Assembly (NCBI GenBank): GCA_036272325.1
Contig: DATAYY010000022.1
Location: 23,494 to 87,493 of the forward strand
DNA: 64,000 nt
Direction of reading: 5' to 3'
Source of the DNA: Schlegelella_A sp036272325
Lineage (GTDB): Bacteria > Pseudomonadota > Gammaproteobacteria > Burkholderiales > Burkholderiaceae_C
A program made the position numbers and the translations under genes. This document shows, piece by piece, positions 20,413 through 29,454 of this stretch (position 1 is its first letter; every line of letters begins with the position of its first letter). The notes below the pieces were generated by a model. It ran no database searches. It saw only the letters and a list, made by a program, of their open reading frames with translations, and had not been told where the DNA came from.

Positions 20413-21257
20413 GTCGATCCGAGGCGCTCGCGCAGCGCCCGCAATACCGGGGCGGTCTGCGGCGCGACGCCGCGCCAGAAGAAGAACGCTTCGGCGGCCT
20501 GCTCGACGAGCATGCCGAGGCCGTCGCGTCCGCTCGCGTCATGCGCGCGCGCCCAGTCGAGGAAAGGCCGCGCCGGCGGACCGTACATCATGTCGAGCGC
20601 CAGCGTCCCCCGCTTCAGGACGTTGGCCGCGACCGGGACCGGGGTGCCCGAGACGCTGCTCGCGCTGGCGTTGACGACGATATCGAATGCGCTGCCGCAG
20701 GCGTCGAGCGCGGTCGCCGCGACATGCGTCGCGGCAGTGCCGTTGAGCGCTGAAAGGTGACGGGCGACGAGCGATCGCGCACGCTCGACACTGCGATTGG
20801 CGACCACGACTTCGCCAGCGCCGCCGGCAAGCAAGGGTCCGAGCGCGCCCGCGGCGCCGCCGCCGGCTCCGATCAGCAGGACCCGCGCGCCGCGTACGGC
20901 CACGCCGGCATTGCGCTCGATGTCGCGCACCAGGCCGGCGCCGTCGGTGTTGTCGCCCTGCCAGGCGCCGGCATCGAAGCGCAGGACGTTGCAGGCGCCG
21001 GCAAGGCGGGCGCGGGCGCTCGGCCGGTCGGCGAGCGTGCAGGCCTCGAACTTGAACGGCATCGTCACGTTGCAGCCGCTGCCGCCGTGCTCGGCGAAGC
21101 CGCGGACCGTCGCCGCGAAGGCGTCGAGCGGGCAGAGCAGACGGTCGTAGACGACCGCCTCGCCGGTCTGCGCCGCGAAGGCGGCGTGAATGAACGGCGA
21201 CTGGCTGTGCGCGACCGGATTGCCGGCGACGACGTATCGACTCGGCGGCGTCGCCAT
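20409..21257 (-). CDS. aroE: Shikimate dehydrogenase (NADP+)
   Basis: This 282-residue enzyme reduces 3-dehydroshikimate in the aromatic amino acid pathway. GNPVAHSQSPFIH binds shikimate. CNVTMPFK contains the catalytic Lys, and NTDGAG contains the catalytic Asp. LLIGAGGGAAGAL is the nucleotide-binding loop, followed by NRSVERA for NADP. The frame continues upstream inside tonB, but the ATG at 21257 is the family start and overlaps the tonB stop by one base (TGATG). Confidence 0.95.
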   Translation of the reverse strand: MATPPSRYVVAGNPVAHSQSPFIHAAFAAQTGEAVVYDRLLCPLDAFAATVRGFAEHGGSGCNVTMPFKFEACTLADRPSARARLAGACNVLRFDAGAWQGDNTDGAGLVRDIERNAGVAVRGARVLLIGAGGGAAGALGPLLAGGAGEVVVANRSVERARSLVARHLSALNGTAATHVAATALDACGSAFDIVVNASASSVSGTPVPVAANVLKRGTLALDMMYGPPARPFLDWARAHDASGRDGLGMLVEQAAEAFFFWRGVAPQTAPVLRALRERLGST

Positions 21258-22123
21258 CAGCGCCCGCTCAGCGTCGTCTCGAGGTTCTCCTCGCGCGTGA
21301 AGCGGAAGCGCGAAGGGATCGCGAGCTGATCGGCCTGCCGCTTCATGGCTGTCGTGAAGCGGCCGTACGGCCCGGCGGCATGGACGATCGCGATCGCGCG
21401 GCGATCGAGGACCTTGTTGCCCGAGCCGCGGACGACCTCGGTCTCGAGGACGCGGCCTTCCGAGTCGACGGTGATGATCATGGTCAGCTCGCCATACAGC
21501 TTCTTGCCCTGGTTCTCGGGAAAATTGCGCGTGCCGCGGTCCTCGATCTTGCGCCGCAACTTGTCGTAGTAGAGAGCGTAGACCTCTTCGCGCGTCGCCG
21601 GGCTGATGTAGCGCTTCTTCGGCCGCGCGTTCTCCTCGTTGATGCGCTTTTCGATCTCGGCCAGCATCTCGATCAACTGGCGTCGCCGGTCCTCTTGCTC
21701 GCGCTCCTCGGGTGTGCCCTGGTCGCGCAGCGGGTCGGTCGGCGGCAGCAGCGCGAGCTCGCGACGCACCTGCGACAACAGCTGCTGCTGCGTCTGCTGC
21801 AGTTGCTCGATCCGCTTGCGCGTGTCCTCTTGGGCGTCGCCGATCTCGGTCAGCGCCGAGGGCGGCAGCGGCGACGTCGCGCGGCCGGCTGCCGCGTCGC
21901 CGCCGCCGGCCAGGCTCGCCTGCGCGATCGCCTGCGCCTTCTCGGGCGCCTCGGCGGATCGCGAGTTGACGAGGACGACCTCGAGCGGCGAGTCCTCGAA
22001 CATCCGGTTGAATCCTTCCGGGTCGACGAAGCGCACGCCGAGCAGCGCGCCGTGGACGGCGAGCGAGACGCCGAGCGCGACGTGCAGCGTCGAAAGCTTC
22101 TTCTTCGCCAGCGGCAGTCTCAC
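21257..22123 (-). CDS. tonB: TonB-type energy transducer
   Basis: A 288-residue protein with a short cytoplasmic start and a membrane anchor near residues 13-32. A periplasmic Gln/Arg/Glu-rich helical stretch follows (about 90-165), then a C-terminal TonB domain (about 200-285) with the EGRVLETEVVRGSGNKVLD pattern. It would couple proton motive force to outer membrane receptors or serve as a TolA-like linker; no exbB/exbD are nearby. It starts with GTG at 22123, overlapping the rnr stop (GTGA). Confidence 0.8.
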   Translation of the reverse strand: MRLPLAKKKLSTLHVALGVSLAVHGALLGVRFVDPEGFNRMFEDSPLEVVLVNSRSAEAPEKAQAIAQASLAGGGDAAAGRATSPLPPSALTEIGDAQEDTRKRIEQLQQTQQQLLSQVRRELALLPPTDPLRDQGTPEEREQEDRRRQLIEMLAEIEKRINEENARPKKRYISPATREEVYALYYDKLRRKIEDRGTRNFPENQGKKLYGELTMIITVDSEGRVLETEVVRGSGNKVLDRRAIAIVHAAGPYGRFTTAMKRQADQLAIPSRFRFTREENLETTLSGR

Positions 22124-24162
22124 GCGGCTGTGGCGGCGACGGGATCAGCTTCGACGCCGGGATCGGGCGCCGAGACGTCGATCGCGATCGCGAGCGGCCC
22201 GGCGCTGTCGGCATCCTCGTCGTCGCCGGCGATCGTCTCGGCCGGCGTCGCGGCCTCGTCGCGGCGGGCGACCACCGTGCCGGAGAGGTCGAGCGTCAGC
22301 AGGTCGACGGCGCCGACGCTGACGCGGACGGCACTGCCGCGCGCCAGCTGGTCGCTGCCGACGGCGCGAAAGACCAGCGGCAGCGCGTCGGCGCGAACGA
22401 GGCCTTCTTTCAGCACCGTCGCATCGAGCTCGCGGACGTCGTTTTGCTGCAGCCAGCGCAGCGACCAGTAGCGCTCGATCTGGGCCTGGAACGCGTTGTA
22501 GGCGGCGTAAGACGCCTCGAAGTCGGCAATCGCTGCGAGCAGCTGCACGTCCTTCGGCTTGAACGGCGCGACCAGCGGGGCACTGCGGCCGCCGCGCGCA
22601 CAGGCAACGATCTGCCACTGGTTGACGAGGTCGACGTAGCGCCTGAGCGGCGACGTCGCCCACGCGTATTGGGCGACGCCGATGCCGGCGTGCGGCGCAG
22701 GTTGCGTTCCCATCCGCACCTTGACCCCGGGCGCGAGGCTCGCCTGGCTGCGATAGATGCCGGGAACGCCACACGCCGCGAGCCAGCCGCCCCAGGTGCT
22801 GTTGGCGAGGATCATCGCCTCGGCAACGATGAGGTCGAGTGGCGAGCCACGCTTCCTCGGCACGATCTCGACTCGCTCTTCGCCCGTGATCGGTCGGCCG
22901 CCGTCGCGATCGACGCGAAACGTGTAGTCGGGACGGGTGAAGTTCTCGGGCTTGCCACGCACCCGCTCGCGCCCGGCCTTGAGCCGTTGGGCGAGGACGT
23001 GCAGGAAGCTCAGCTCGGCCGCGAACGGCAGCGACGGCGGCAGGCCGGCGGCGATCGTGCTCTCGTCGACCTGTGCCTCGAGCAGGTCGTGACGGAGGTT
23101 GGCCGCGATGCGGATTCGCTCGAGCCGCGTCTCGCTCGCCAGCGTCGCGAGAGATGCTTCGTCGAAGGTCACATACAGCGAGACGACGGCGGCGTCCGTC
23201 CCCTCGGCGAGCGTGAACGCTTCGACGACGGCGTCGGGCAGCATCGTCAGCTTGTGGCCGGGGATGTAGACGGTCGAGAGCCGATCGCGGGCGATCTGCG
23301 CGATCGGCGTCGCCGGCAGGAAGGCGAGCGCCGGCGCCGCGATGTGGATGCCGACGACGACCTTGCCGCTGCCGAGCCCCTGCACCGAGAGCGCGTCGTC
23401 GATCTCGGTCGTCGACGAGTCGTCGATCGAGAACGCCTGCGCCGGCGCGAGACCGAGCTCGCCCGCGACCTCGGGGACGGCGACGTCGGCGAACCCCGTT
23501 CCCTTCGGGAACTCCTCGAACAGGAAGCGGCGCCAGTGGAACTCGTACGGCGAGTCGATCGCGCCGGCCGACTTCAGCACGTCGAGCGGTGGCCGCCCCG
23601 AACGCCGCGCCGCTTCGACGACGGCCTTGTACTCGACCGCATTCTTGTCGGGCTTGAAGAGGATGCGGTAGATGTGCTCGCGCACCGGCAGCGGGCAGTT
23701 GCCGGCGATCAGCTCTGCGGCCCAGGCGTCGACCTGCGCCGCGATCTGCTTCTTGCGCTCGATGCCGAGCAGTGCTGCCTTGACGATCTCTTCCGGCGCC
23801 TTCTTGAAGCGCCCCTTGCCGAGGCGGCGGAAGTAGTGCGGCGCCGAGAACAGGCGCAGCAACGCCGCCGCTTCCTGGGCGACACCGGCCTTGGTGCCGA
23901 AGTAGTCGCGCGCGAGCTCGGCGAACGCGAACTCGCCTTCGGGAGCGAATTCCCACGCCAGGTCGAGATCGATCTCGCCCGCGATCGCCTCGGCCTCGCC
24001 GAGCAGCGCCTCGGGCTCGGGCTGGGCGAAGCGCAGCAGCACGTTGGCCGCCTTGACCTTGGCCCGCTTGCCCGAGCCGAGCTCGACCTGCAGCGAGGTG
24101 TCGGTCTCGGTCATGACGCGGCCGACCTGGAACTTGCCGCCGTCTTCGAAGAGGGCATTCAT
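22120..24162 (-). CDS. RNase II/R family 3'-5' exoribonuclease (VacB type)
   Basis: A 680-residue RNB-domain ribonuclease. The catalytic RNB segment contains FSIDDSSTTEIDDALS with clustered metal-binding aspartates, followed by HIAAPALAF. The C-terminal region includes ATSPLRRYVDLVNQWQ. It is shorter than typical RNase R and resembles the divergent RNase II members found just upstream of tonB-aroE in betaproteobacteria. The ATG at 24162 (MNALFEDGGKFQVGRV) was chosen over an open upstream extension because the N-terminus then fits the family. Confidence 0.88.
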   Translation of the reverse strand: MNALFEDGGKFQVGRVMTETDTSLQVELGSGKRAKVKAANVLLRFAQPEPEALLGEAEAIAGEIDLDLAWEFAPEGEFAFAELARDYFGTKAGVAQEAAALLRLFSAPHYFRRLGKGRFKKAPEEIVKAALLGIERKKQIAAQVDAWAAELIAGNCPLPVREHIYRILFKPDKNAVEYKAVVEAARRSGRPPLDVLKSAGAIDSPYEFHWRRFLFEEFPKGTGFADVAVPEVAGELGLAPAQAFSIDDSSTTEIDDALSVQGLGSGKVVVGIHIAAPALAFLPATPIAQIARDRLSTVYIPGHKLTMLPDAVVEAFTLAEGTDAAVVSLYVTFDEASLATLASETRLERIRIAANLRHDLLEAQVDESTIAAGLPPSLPFAAELSFLHVLAQRLKAGRERVRGKPENFTRPDYTFRVDRDGGRPITGEERVEIVPRKRGSPLDLIVAEAMILANSTWGGWLAACGVPGIYRSQASLAPGVKVRMGTQPAPHAGIGVAQYAWATSPLRRYVDLVNQWQIVACARGGRSAPLVAPFKPKDVQLLAAIADFEASYAAYNAFQAQIERYWSLRWLQQNDVRELDATVLKEGLVRADALPLVFRAVGSDQLARGSAVRVSVGAVDLLTLDLSGTVVARRDEAATPAETIAGDDEDADSAGPLAIAIDVSAPDPGVEADPVAATAA

Positions 24163-24229
24163 GGGGCGCCGATTGTCGCCTGAGGATCTGCGCCCGCCGG
24201 CCGCCATGGCCCTCGCGGGATGCGCACTT

Positions 24230-24778
24230 TCAGTAGGTTCGGCCGCTCTTGTAGCGTCCCGATGCGCGCGGCGCGAGGGCGGCGGCGCGGCCGATCGCCG
24301 CAAAGCTCCCGGCAGCGTGGGCGTGGCAGATCGCCAGGCCGAGTGCATCGGCAGCGTCGGGCCCGGGCACGCCGGGCAGGGCGAGCAGGCGCATCACCAT
24401 CTGTTGCACTTGTTCCTTCTTCGCCTGGCCGTGGCCGACGATCGCCCGCTTCATCTGCAGCGCGGTGTATTCCGCGACCGCGAGCTCGTCGGCGACCAGC
24501 GCCGACAGGGCGGCGCCGCGTGCCTGGCCGAGCAGCAGCGTCGCCTGCGGGTTGACGTTGACGAACACGATCTCGATCGACGCGCACGTCGGGCCGTAGC
24601 GCGCCGCGATCTCGCGCACGCCGTCGAAGATGATCTTGAGCCGCCCCGGCAGGTCGGCGAGCGCGACCGCGGCGGTCCGGATCGTTCCGCTGGCGACGTA
24701 GCCGAGCCTGCCGCCGTCGCAATCGACGATGCCGAAGCCCGTCGTGCGAAGTCCAGGGTCGATGCCGAGCACGCGCAT
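24230..24778 (-). CDS. ruvC: Crossover junction endodeoxyribonuclease RuvC
   Basis: This 182-residue Holliday junction resolvase has the RNase H-like active site acidic residues in GIDPGLRTTG (Asp7), SIEIVFVNVNP (Glu), and DAADALGLAICHAH (two Asp). The NPQATLLLGQARGAAL segment is diagnostic. ruvA and ruvB do not follow, unlike the ruvCAB order seen in many relatives. The ATG at 24778 fits the family; one nine bases upstream is possible. It lies 49 bases downstream of the CdsA-like gene. Confidence 0.95.
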   Translation of the reverse strand: MRVLGIDPGLRTTGFGIVDCDGGRLGYVASGTIRTAAVALADLPGRLKIIFDGVREIAARYGPTCASIEIVFVNVNPQATLLLGQARGAALSALVADELAVAEYTALQMKRAIVGHGQAKKEQVQQMVMRLLALPGVPGPDAADALGLAICHAHAAGSFAAIGRAAALAPRASGRYKSGRTY

Positions 24779-24827
24779 GGCCGTCATTGGAACCGAACGC
24801 GGCCGGGTCGTGACACCGCCACGTCGC

Positions 24828-25796
24828 TCAGATGCCGAAATAGGCGCGCACGGAGTGGAAGAAGACCGGCGCAGCGAAGCAGAGCGGCGCGACGCGGTCG
24901 AGCAGGCCGACCGCGCCGGTGACCGACGAATCGCCGCTCCAGCTGCGCGCGCCGGCGTCGCGCTTGAGCGCCTTGACGACGAACTCGCCGAGCGTCCCGG
25001 CCGCGCCGGCGAGAGCGCCCATTGCCATCGCGGCGAGCGGGTTGAATGGCGTGACCCAATAGAGCAGCAGGCCGACGACGGCGGCGGCGCCGGCGCCGGT
25101 GCCGAACGCCCGCCACGAGAACGAGCGGCTGATCGCGCGTGCCACCGGCCGCCGGCGAAGTCGCCGGCTCGCCGCCTCCTGGCCGAGCTGGGCGGCGACG
25201 ACGACAACGACGAGGAAGAGGACCAGGAACGCACCGCGTTCGTGGAAGCGCGGCAGGTCGAGCAGGAGCAGCGCCGGCGCGTGGCTCATGCCGTAGACGG
25301 TGACGGTGACGCCCCACTGGATCTTGGCCGTTCGCTCGAGGAAGCGGAACGGGTCGTTGGCGAGCGCGCTGATGACCGGGATCGCGAAGAACACGTAGAC
25401 CGGGATGAAGACCGTGAAGGCGTTGATCAGCCGCAAGCCGACCAGCACGTATTGCAACGGCAGGACGACGAAGAAGGCGAGCAGGAGGCTGCGGTGGTCG
25501 GCACGGCGGGTGTGCGTCAGCGTGATGTACTCGCGCAAGGCCAGGAACGAGACGAAGCCGAACAGCAGCGTCGAGCCGAGCGGCCCCGACACCCATGCGA
25601 TCCAGAACAGCAGCGCGCCGACCCAGAGGGCGCGCAGCTCGCCGGCGAAACGCTCGCGCAGCGCGGTCTGTGCCGGCGTGAGATCGCGGAGCGAGCGCCC
25701 GAAGGCGACGATCGTGACGAGCCCGAGCAGCCCGAACAGGACGACGAACAGCAGCCCGACCTGCTGGCTGACGGTGAGTGTGCGCAGCTCGCCCAT
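24828..25796 (-). CDS. CdsA-like phosphatidate cytidylyltransferase family membrane protein
   Basis: A 322-residue polytopic membrane protein with about eight hydrophobic segments, similar in layout to CDP-diacylglycerol synthase. The C-terminal region has KALKRDAG and then VTGAVGLLDRVAPLCFAAP. The classical signature expects a K-D and an H-G-G before the L-x-D-R, and those residues are replaced, so activity is uncertain. It directly follows a PlsC-type acyltransferase gene (one-base TGATG overlap), and the pair is probably one phospholipid module. A housekeeping cdsA likely lies elsewhere. Confidence 0.8.
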   Translation of the reverse strand: MGELRTLTVSQQVGLLFVVLFGLLGLVTIVAFGRSLRDLTPAQTALRERFAGELRALWVGALLFWIAWVSGPLGSTLLFGFVSFLALREYITLTHTRRADHRSLLLAFFVVLPLQYVLVGLRLINAFTVFIPVYVFFAIPVISALANDPFRFLERTAKIQWGVTVTVYGMSHAPALLLLDLPRFHERGAFLVLFLVVVVVAAQLGQEAASRRLRRRPVARAISRSFSWRAFGTGAGAAAVVGLLLYWVTPFNPLAAMAMGALAGAAGTLGEFVVKALKRDAGARSWSGDSSVTGAVGLLDRVAPLCFAAPVFFHSVRAYFGI

Positions 25797-26428
25797 CACG
25801 CGACGGCGCGCAGCGCCATCACGGCGGCACGCGCCCGGTCGAGGAACGCGTGGCGCTCCTCGTCGGGCGCGAGCGTGATCGGCGGACCGAAGACGACCGT
25901 GCACAAGATCGGCACCGGAACGACCTCGCCCTTGGGCATCACCCGCTGCACGTTGTCGATCCAGGCCGGGATGAGCTGCACGTCGGGGAACGCCTGCGCG
26001 AGCGCGTACAGCCCCGACTTGAACGGCGCCGGGTCGGCGGCATGGCCGCGCGTGCCTTCGGGAAAGATGACGAGCGAGTCGCCACGGCGAAGCGCCTCCA
26101 TCAGCGGCTCGAGCGGGTCCTCGTCGTCGGCCGTGCCGTCCTTGGCGCGCTGCCGGCTGACGTAGACGGCGTTGAAGACCTCGCGCGTCAGCCAGTGCCG
26201 GAACGGCGTCGCCGTCCAGTAGTCGCGCGCCGCGATCGGCCGCGTCGCCGCCCGCAGGTCGCGCGGCAGCGCCGCCCAGATCAGCACCCAGTCGAAGTGG
26301 CTCTGGTGATTGGCGAAGTAGATCCGCTGCTCGGCCTTCGGCGTCGAGCCGTGCCAGTGGCCCTGCGCGCCGGTGATGAGCCGGGCGATGAGGGCGAGCC
26401 CGAGGCCGGCGGCTTGCGGGAGCTTCAT
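25796..26428 (-). CDS. PlsC-type 1-acyl-glycerol-3-phosphate acyltransferase
   Basis: A 210-residue acyltransferase that should transfer a fatty acyl group to a lysophospholipid or lysophosphatidate at the membrane. It has the HX4D motif NHQSHFD and the second motif FPEGTR, with a hydrophobic N-terminus. It is one base from the CdsA-like gene, which supports a shared role in phospholipid synthesis or remodelling. It follows purH by 27 bases. Confidence 0.88.
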   Translation of the reverse strand: MKLPQAAGLGLALIARLITGAQGHWHGSTPKAEQRIYFANHQSHFDWVLIWAALPRDLRAATRPIAARDYWTATPFRHWLTREVFNAVYVSRQRAKDGTADDEDPLEPLMEALRRGDSLVIFPEGTRGHAADPAPFKSGLYALAQAFPDVQLIPAWIDNVQRVMPKGEVVPVPILCTVVFGPPITLAPDEERHAFLDRARAAVMALRAVA

Positions 26429-26455
26429 CGCGCCCTGCTCGTCCGGCGGCTGGCC

Positions 26456-28024
26456 TCAGTGGCGGAAATGGCGTACGCCGGTGAAGACCATCGCGATGCC
26501 GCGTTCGTTCGCGGCCGCGATCACCTGATCGTCGCGCATCGAGCCGCCCGGCTGGATCACGCACGCCGCGCCGGCGTCGATGACGACGTCGAGACCGTCG
26601 CGAAACGGGAAGAACGCGTCGCTCGCCACCGCCGAGCCGACCAGTGACAGCTGCGCGGCCTCGGCCTTGATCGCGGCGATCCGCGCCGAGTCGAGCCGGC
26701 TCATCTGGCCGGCGCCGACTCCGAGCGTCATGCCGGAGGCAGCGAACACGATCGCGTTGCTCTTGACGTAGCGGGCGACCGTCCAGGCGAACAGCAGATC
26801 GCGCGTCTGCTCGGCCGTCGGCGCCTTCGCTGTGACGACCTTGAGGTCGCGCTCGCCGATGTCGAGGTTGTCGGCGGTCTGGATCAGAAGCCCCGAACCG
26901 ACGCGCTTCCACTCGTGCGTGTTGCGGCCGGCGTCGGGCCCTGGCAGCGCGATCTGCAGGACGCGCGTGTTCGCCTTGGCGGCGAAGACGGCGAGCGCAT
27001 CGGCGCTGTATGACGGCGCGATCAGCACCTCGACGAACTGCTTGGCGACGAGCTCGGCCGCGGCGCGGTCGACCTCGCGGTTGAACGCGATGATGCCGCC
27101 GAACGCCGAGGTCGGGTCGGTATTGAAGGCCTTCGCGTACGCCACCGCGCCGTCCTCGGCGACGGCGACGCCGCACGGGTTTGCGTGCTTGACGATGACG
27201 CACGCCGGCGAGTCGAAGCACTTGACGCACTCCCAGGCGGCGTCGGCGTCGGCGATGTTGTTGTACGAGAGCTCCTTGCCCTGCAGCTGCGCGGCCGTGA
27301 CGAGCGAGCCCGGCGCCGGCGCGAGGTCGCGATAGAAGGCAGCGCGCTGGTGCGGGTTCTCGCCGTAGCGCAGGTCCTGCAGCTTGACGAACCTGCCGTT
27401 CGCCTGGGCCGGGAATTCGGCGCGCTCTGGAACGCCGTCGCTCGGGCCGGCGAGCGACGACAGATAGTCGCTGATCGCGCCGTCGTACTGCGCGATGCGG
27501 TCGAACGCCGCGACCGCGAGCGCGAAGCGGGTCGCCTTCGCGACCGCGCCGTCGCGCTTCAGCTCGGCGACGACGCCGGCGTACTGCGACGCGTCGGTCA
27601 GCACGGCGACGTGGCTCCAGTTCTTCGCTGCCGACCGCACCATCGCCGGGCCGCCGATGTCGATGTTCTCGATCGCATCGGCGAGCGTGCAGCCATCGCG
27701 TGCGACGGTCGCCTCGAACGGGTAGAGGTTGACGACGAGCAGGTCGATCGTCGCGATGCCGTGTTCTTCGAGTGCCGTCATGTGCGCGGCGTCGTCGCGG
27801 CGCGCCAGCAGGCCGCCATGGATCGTCGGGTGCAGCGTCTTGACGCGGCCGTCGAGCATCTCGGGAAATCCGGTGTGCGCCGCGACCTCCGTGACCGCCA
27901 GGCCGGCGCCGGCGAGCAGCTTGGCCGTGCCGCCGGTCGACAGCAGGCGGATGCCGAGCGCGGCCAGCTCGCGCGCGAGCTCGACGACGCCGGTCTTGTC
28001 GGAGACGGAGATCAATGCGTGCAT
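26456..28024 (-). CDS. purH: Bifunctional AICAR transformylase/IMP cyclohydrolase
   Basis: The 522-residue enzyme of the last two steps of IMP synthesis. The N-terminal MGS-like cyclohydrolase domain starts ALISVSDKTGVVELAREL and has STGGTAKLL and HPTIHGGLLARRD. The C-terminal transformylase domain has KHANPCGVA and ends with the AFFPFRDGLDV and IQPGGSMRDDQVI segments. The length is standard. It follows fis by 34 bases in the dusB-fis-purH operon. Confidence 0.97.
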   Translation of the reverse strand: MHALISVSDKTGVVELARELAALGIRLLSTGGTAKLLAGAGLAVTEVAAHTGFPEMLDGRVKTLHPTIHGGLLARRDDAAHMTALEEHGIATIDLLVVNLYPFEATVARDGCTLADAIENIDIGGPAMVRSAAKNWSHVAVLTDASQYAGVVAELKRDGAVAKATRFALAVAAFDRIAQYDGAISDYLSSLAGPSDGVPERAEFPAQANGRFVKLQDLRYGENPHQRAAFYRDLAPAPGSLVTAAQLQGKELSYNNIADADAAWECVKCFDSPACVIVKHANPCGVAVAEDGAVAYAKAFNTDPTSAFGGIIAFNREVDRAAAELVAKQFVEVLIAPSYSADALAVFAAKANTRVLQIALPGPDAGRNTHEWKRVGSGLLIQTADNLDIGERDLKVVTAKAPTAEQTRDLLFAWTVARYVKSNAIVFAASGMTLGVGAGQMSRLDSARIAAIKAEAAQLSLVGSAVASDAFFPFRDGLDVVIDAGAACVIQPGGSMRDDQVIAAANERGIAMVFTGVRHFRH

Positions 28025-28058
28025 CGCGGTCCTCCCTCGCGGTCGCGAGCGCACACGC

Positions 28059-28304
28059 TCACTTGATCAGCTTGTGCTCGAGGAGCTTGCGGCGCAGCGT
28101 GTTGCGGTTGATGCCGAGCCATTCGGCAGCGCGGCTCTGGTTGCCGCCGGCTTCCTTCATCACGACCTCGAACAGCGGCCTCTCGACGACGCGGATGATC
28201 ATCTCATGCATCGCCGTCGGCTCGACGCCGCGCAGGTCGCGAAAGTAGCTCTCGAGGCTCTCGCGAACGCACTCTTCGATGTGCTTCTTGTTGGTGCTGG
28301 CCAT
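28059..28304 (-). CDS. fis: DNA-binding protein Fis
   Basis: An 81-residue nucleoid protein and transcription factor. The C-terminal helix-turn-helix reads NQSRAAEWLGINRNTLRRKL, as in other Fis proteins. The start at 28304 (MASTNKKHIEECVRESLES) matches betaproteobacterial Fis. The frame upstream runs through the end of dusB. The dusB-fis pairing is a conserved arrangement, with ten bases between the genes. Confidence 0.95.
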   Translation of the reverse strand: MASTNKKHIEECVRESLESYFRDLRGVEPTAMHEMIIRVVERPLFEVVMKEAGGNQSRAAEWLGINRNTLRRKLLEHKLIK

Positions 28305-28314
28305 GTTCGCTCGT

Positions 28315-29349
28315 TCAGTGGATCGCCGGCGTCGTGTCGCCAGCCACGTCGGTCGCCGGCATCGAGGGTATCTCGTCCGCGAGCCGGTCGAACCAGGCGC
28401 CGACGGCACGCGCCTGCGCGTCGCAGGACTCGATCGCGTTCATCTCGGCGCGGAACGCCTCGCCGCCGGGCAGCCCGCGCAGCGTCCAGCCGATGTGCTT
28501 TCGCGCACTGCGGACGCCGGCGAACTCACCGTAGAGCCGGTAATGGTCGTCGAGATGCTCGAGCAGCCAGCCCTTGACGTCGGCGACGCGCGGCGGCGGC
28601 GCTGCCTCGCCGGTCGCCAGGTACTGCGCAATCTCGCCGAACAGCCACGGCCGGCCCTGGGCAGCGCGGCCGATCATGATCGCGTCGGCGCCGGTCCTGG
28701 CAAAGACCCGGCGCGCCTTCGCCGGCGAGTCGATGTCGCCGTTGGCGACGACCGGGATCCGGACCGCGCGCTTGACCGCGGCGACGGTGTCGTATTCCGC
28801 CTCGCCCTTGTAGCCCTGCTCGCGGGTACGCCCGTGGACCGCGATCATCGCGACGCCGGCGTCCTCGGCGGCGCGGGCGATGCGGACGGCGTTCTTCTCG
28901 CTCGCACACCAGCCGGTGCGCATCTTCAGCGTGACCGGAACGCGGTGCGGCGCGCATTCGCCGACGACAGCCTCGACGATCGCGAGCGCGAGCGGCTCGT
29001 CCTTCATCAGCGCCGAGCCGGCCCACTGGTTGCACACCTTCTTGGCCGGGCAGCCCATGTTGATGTCGATGATCTGCGCGCCGCGCGCGACGTTGTAGGC
29101 GGCGGCCTCGGCCATCATGGCGGCGTCGGTGCCGGCGATCTGCACCGCGATCGGCGCCGTCTCGCCGTCGTGATCGGCGCGGCGGCTTGTCTTCAGCGTC
29201 GCCCACAGGTCCTTGCGCGAGGTCACCATCTCGCTCACCGCATAGCCGGCGCCGAGGCGCTTGCAGAGCTGACGGAACGGCCGATCGGTGACCCCCGCCA
29301 TCGGCGCGGCGAAGAAGCGATTCGCCAGCGTGATGTGGCCGATGCGCAT
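28315..29349 (-). CDS. dusB: tRNA-dihydrouridine synthase DusB
   Basis: This 344-residue FMN enzyme reduces specific uridines in the tRNA D-loop. FFAAPMAGVTDRPFRQL starts the TIM barrel. MGCPAKKVCNQWAGSAL contains the catalytic Cys. VHGRTREQGYKG and NGDIDSP follow, and IGRAAQGRPWLF binds the FMN phosphate. It leads the minus-strand operon with fis and purH. The ATG at 29349 lies about 30 bases from a candidate start site. Confidence 0.96.
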   Translation of the reverse strand: MRIGHITLANRFFAAPMAGVTDRPFRQLCKRLGAGYAVSEMVTSRKDLWATLKTSRRADHDGETAPIAVQIAGTDAAMMAEAAAYNVARGAQIIDINMGCPAKKVCNQWAGSALMKDEPLALAIVEAVVGECAPHRVPVTLKMRTGWCASEKNAVRIARAAEDAGVAMIAVHGRTREQGYKGEAEYDTVAAVKRAVRIPVVANGDIDSPAKARRVFARTGADAIMIGRAAQGRPWLFGEIAQYLATGEAAPPPRVADVKGWLLEHLDDHYRLYGEFAGVRSARKHIGWTLRGLPGGEAFRAEMNAIESCDAQARAVGAWFDRLADEIPSMPATDVAGDTTPAIH

Positions 29350-29384
29350 GGGCAGTTCGGGGGAGTGCTGAAAAACGAGGCAGC

Positions 29385-29390
29385 AGTATA
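29385..29390 (-). promoter_or_regulatory. Candidate -10 element for the dusB-fis-purH operon
   Basis: TATACT on the minus strand (29390 to 29385), followed by a GC-rich discriminator, lies about 36 bases from the dusB start. A good -35 is not evident 17 bases upstream (TTCCGG). A GC-rich discriminator is typical of stringently controlled promoters, but that is inference only. Confidence 0.35.
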
Positions 29391-29454
29391 GCGGCGCAAA
29401 AACCGCGCCGGAACGCGCCGGACCACCGCATTCGCGGGCTCGATAATCGATCCG

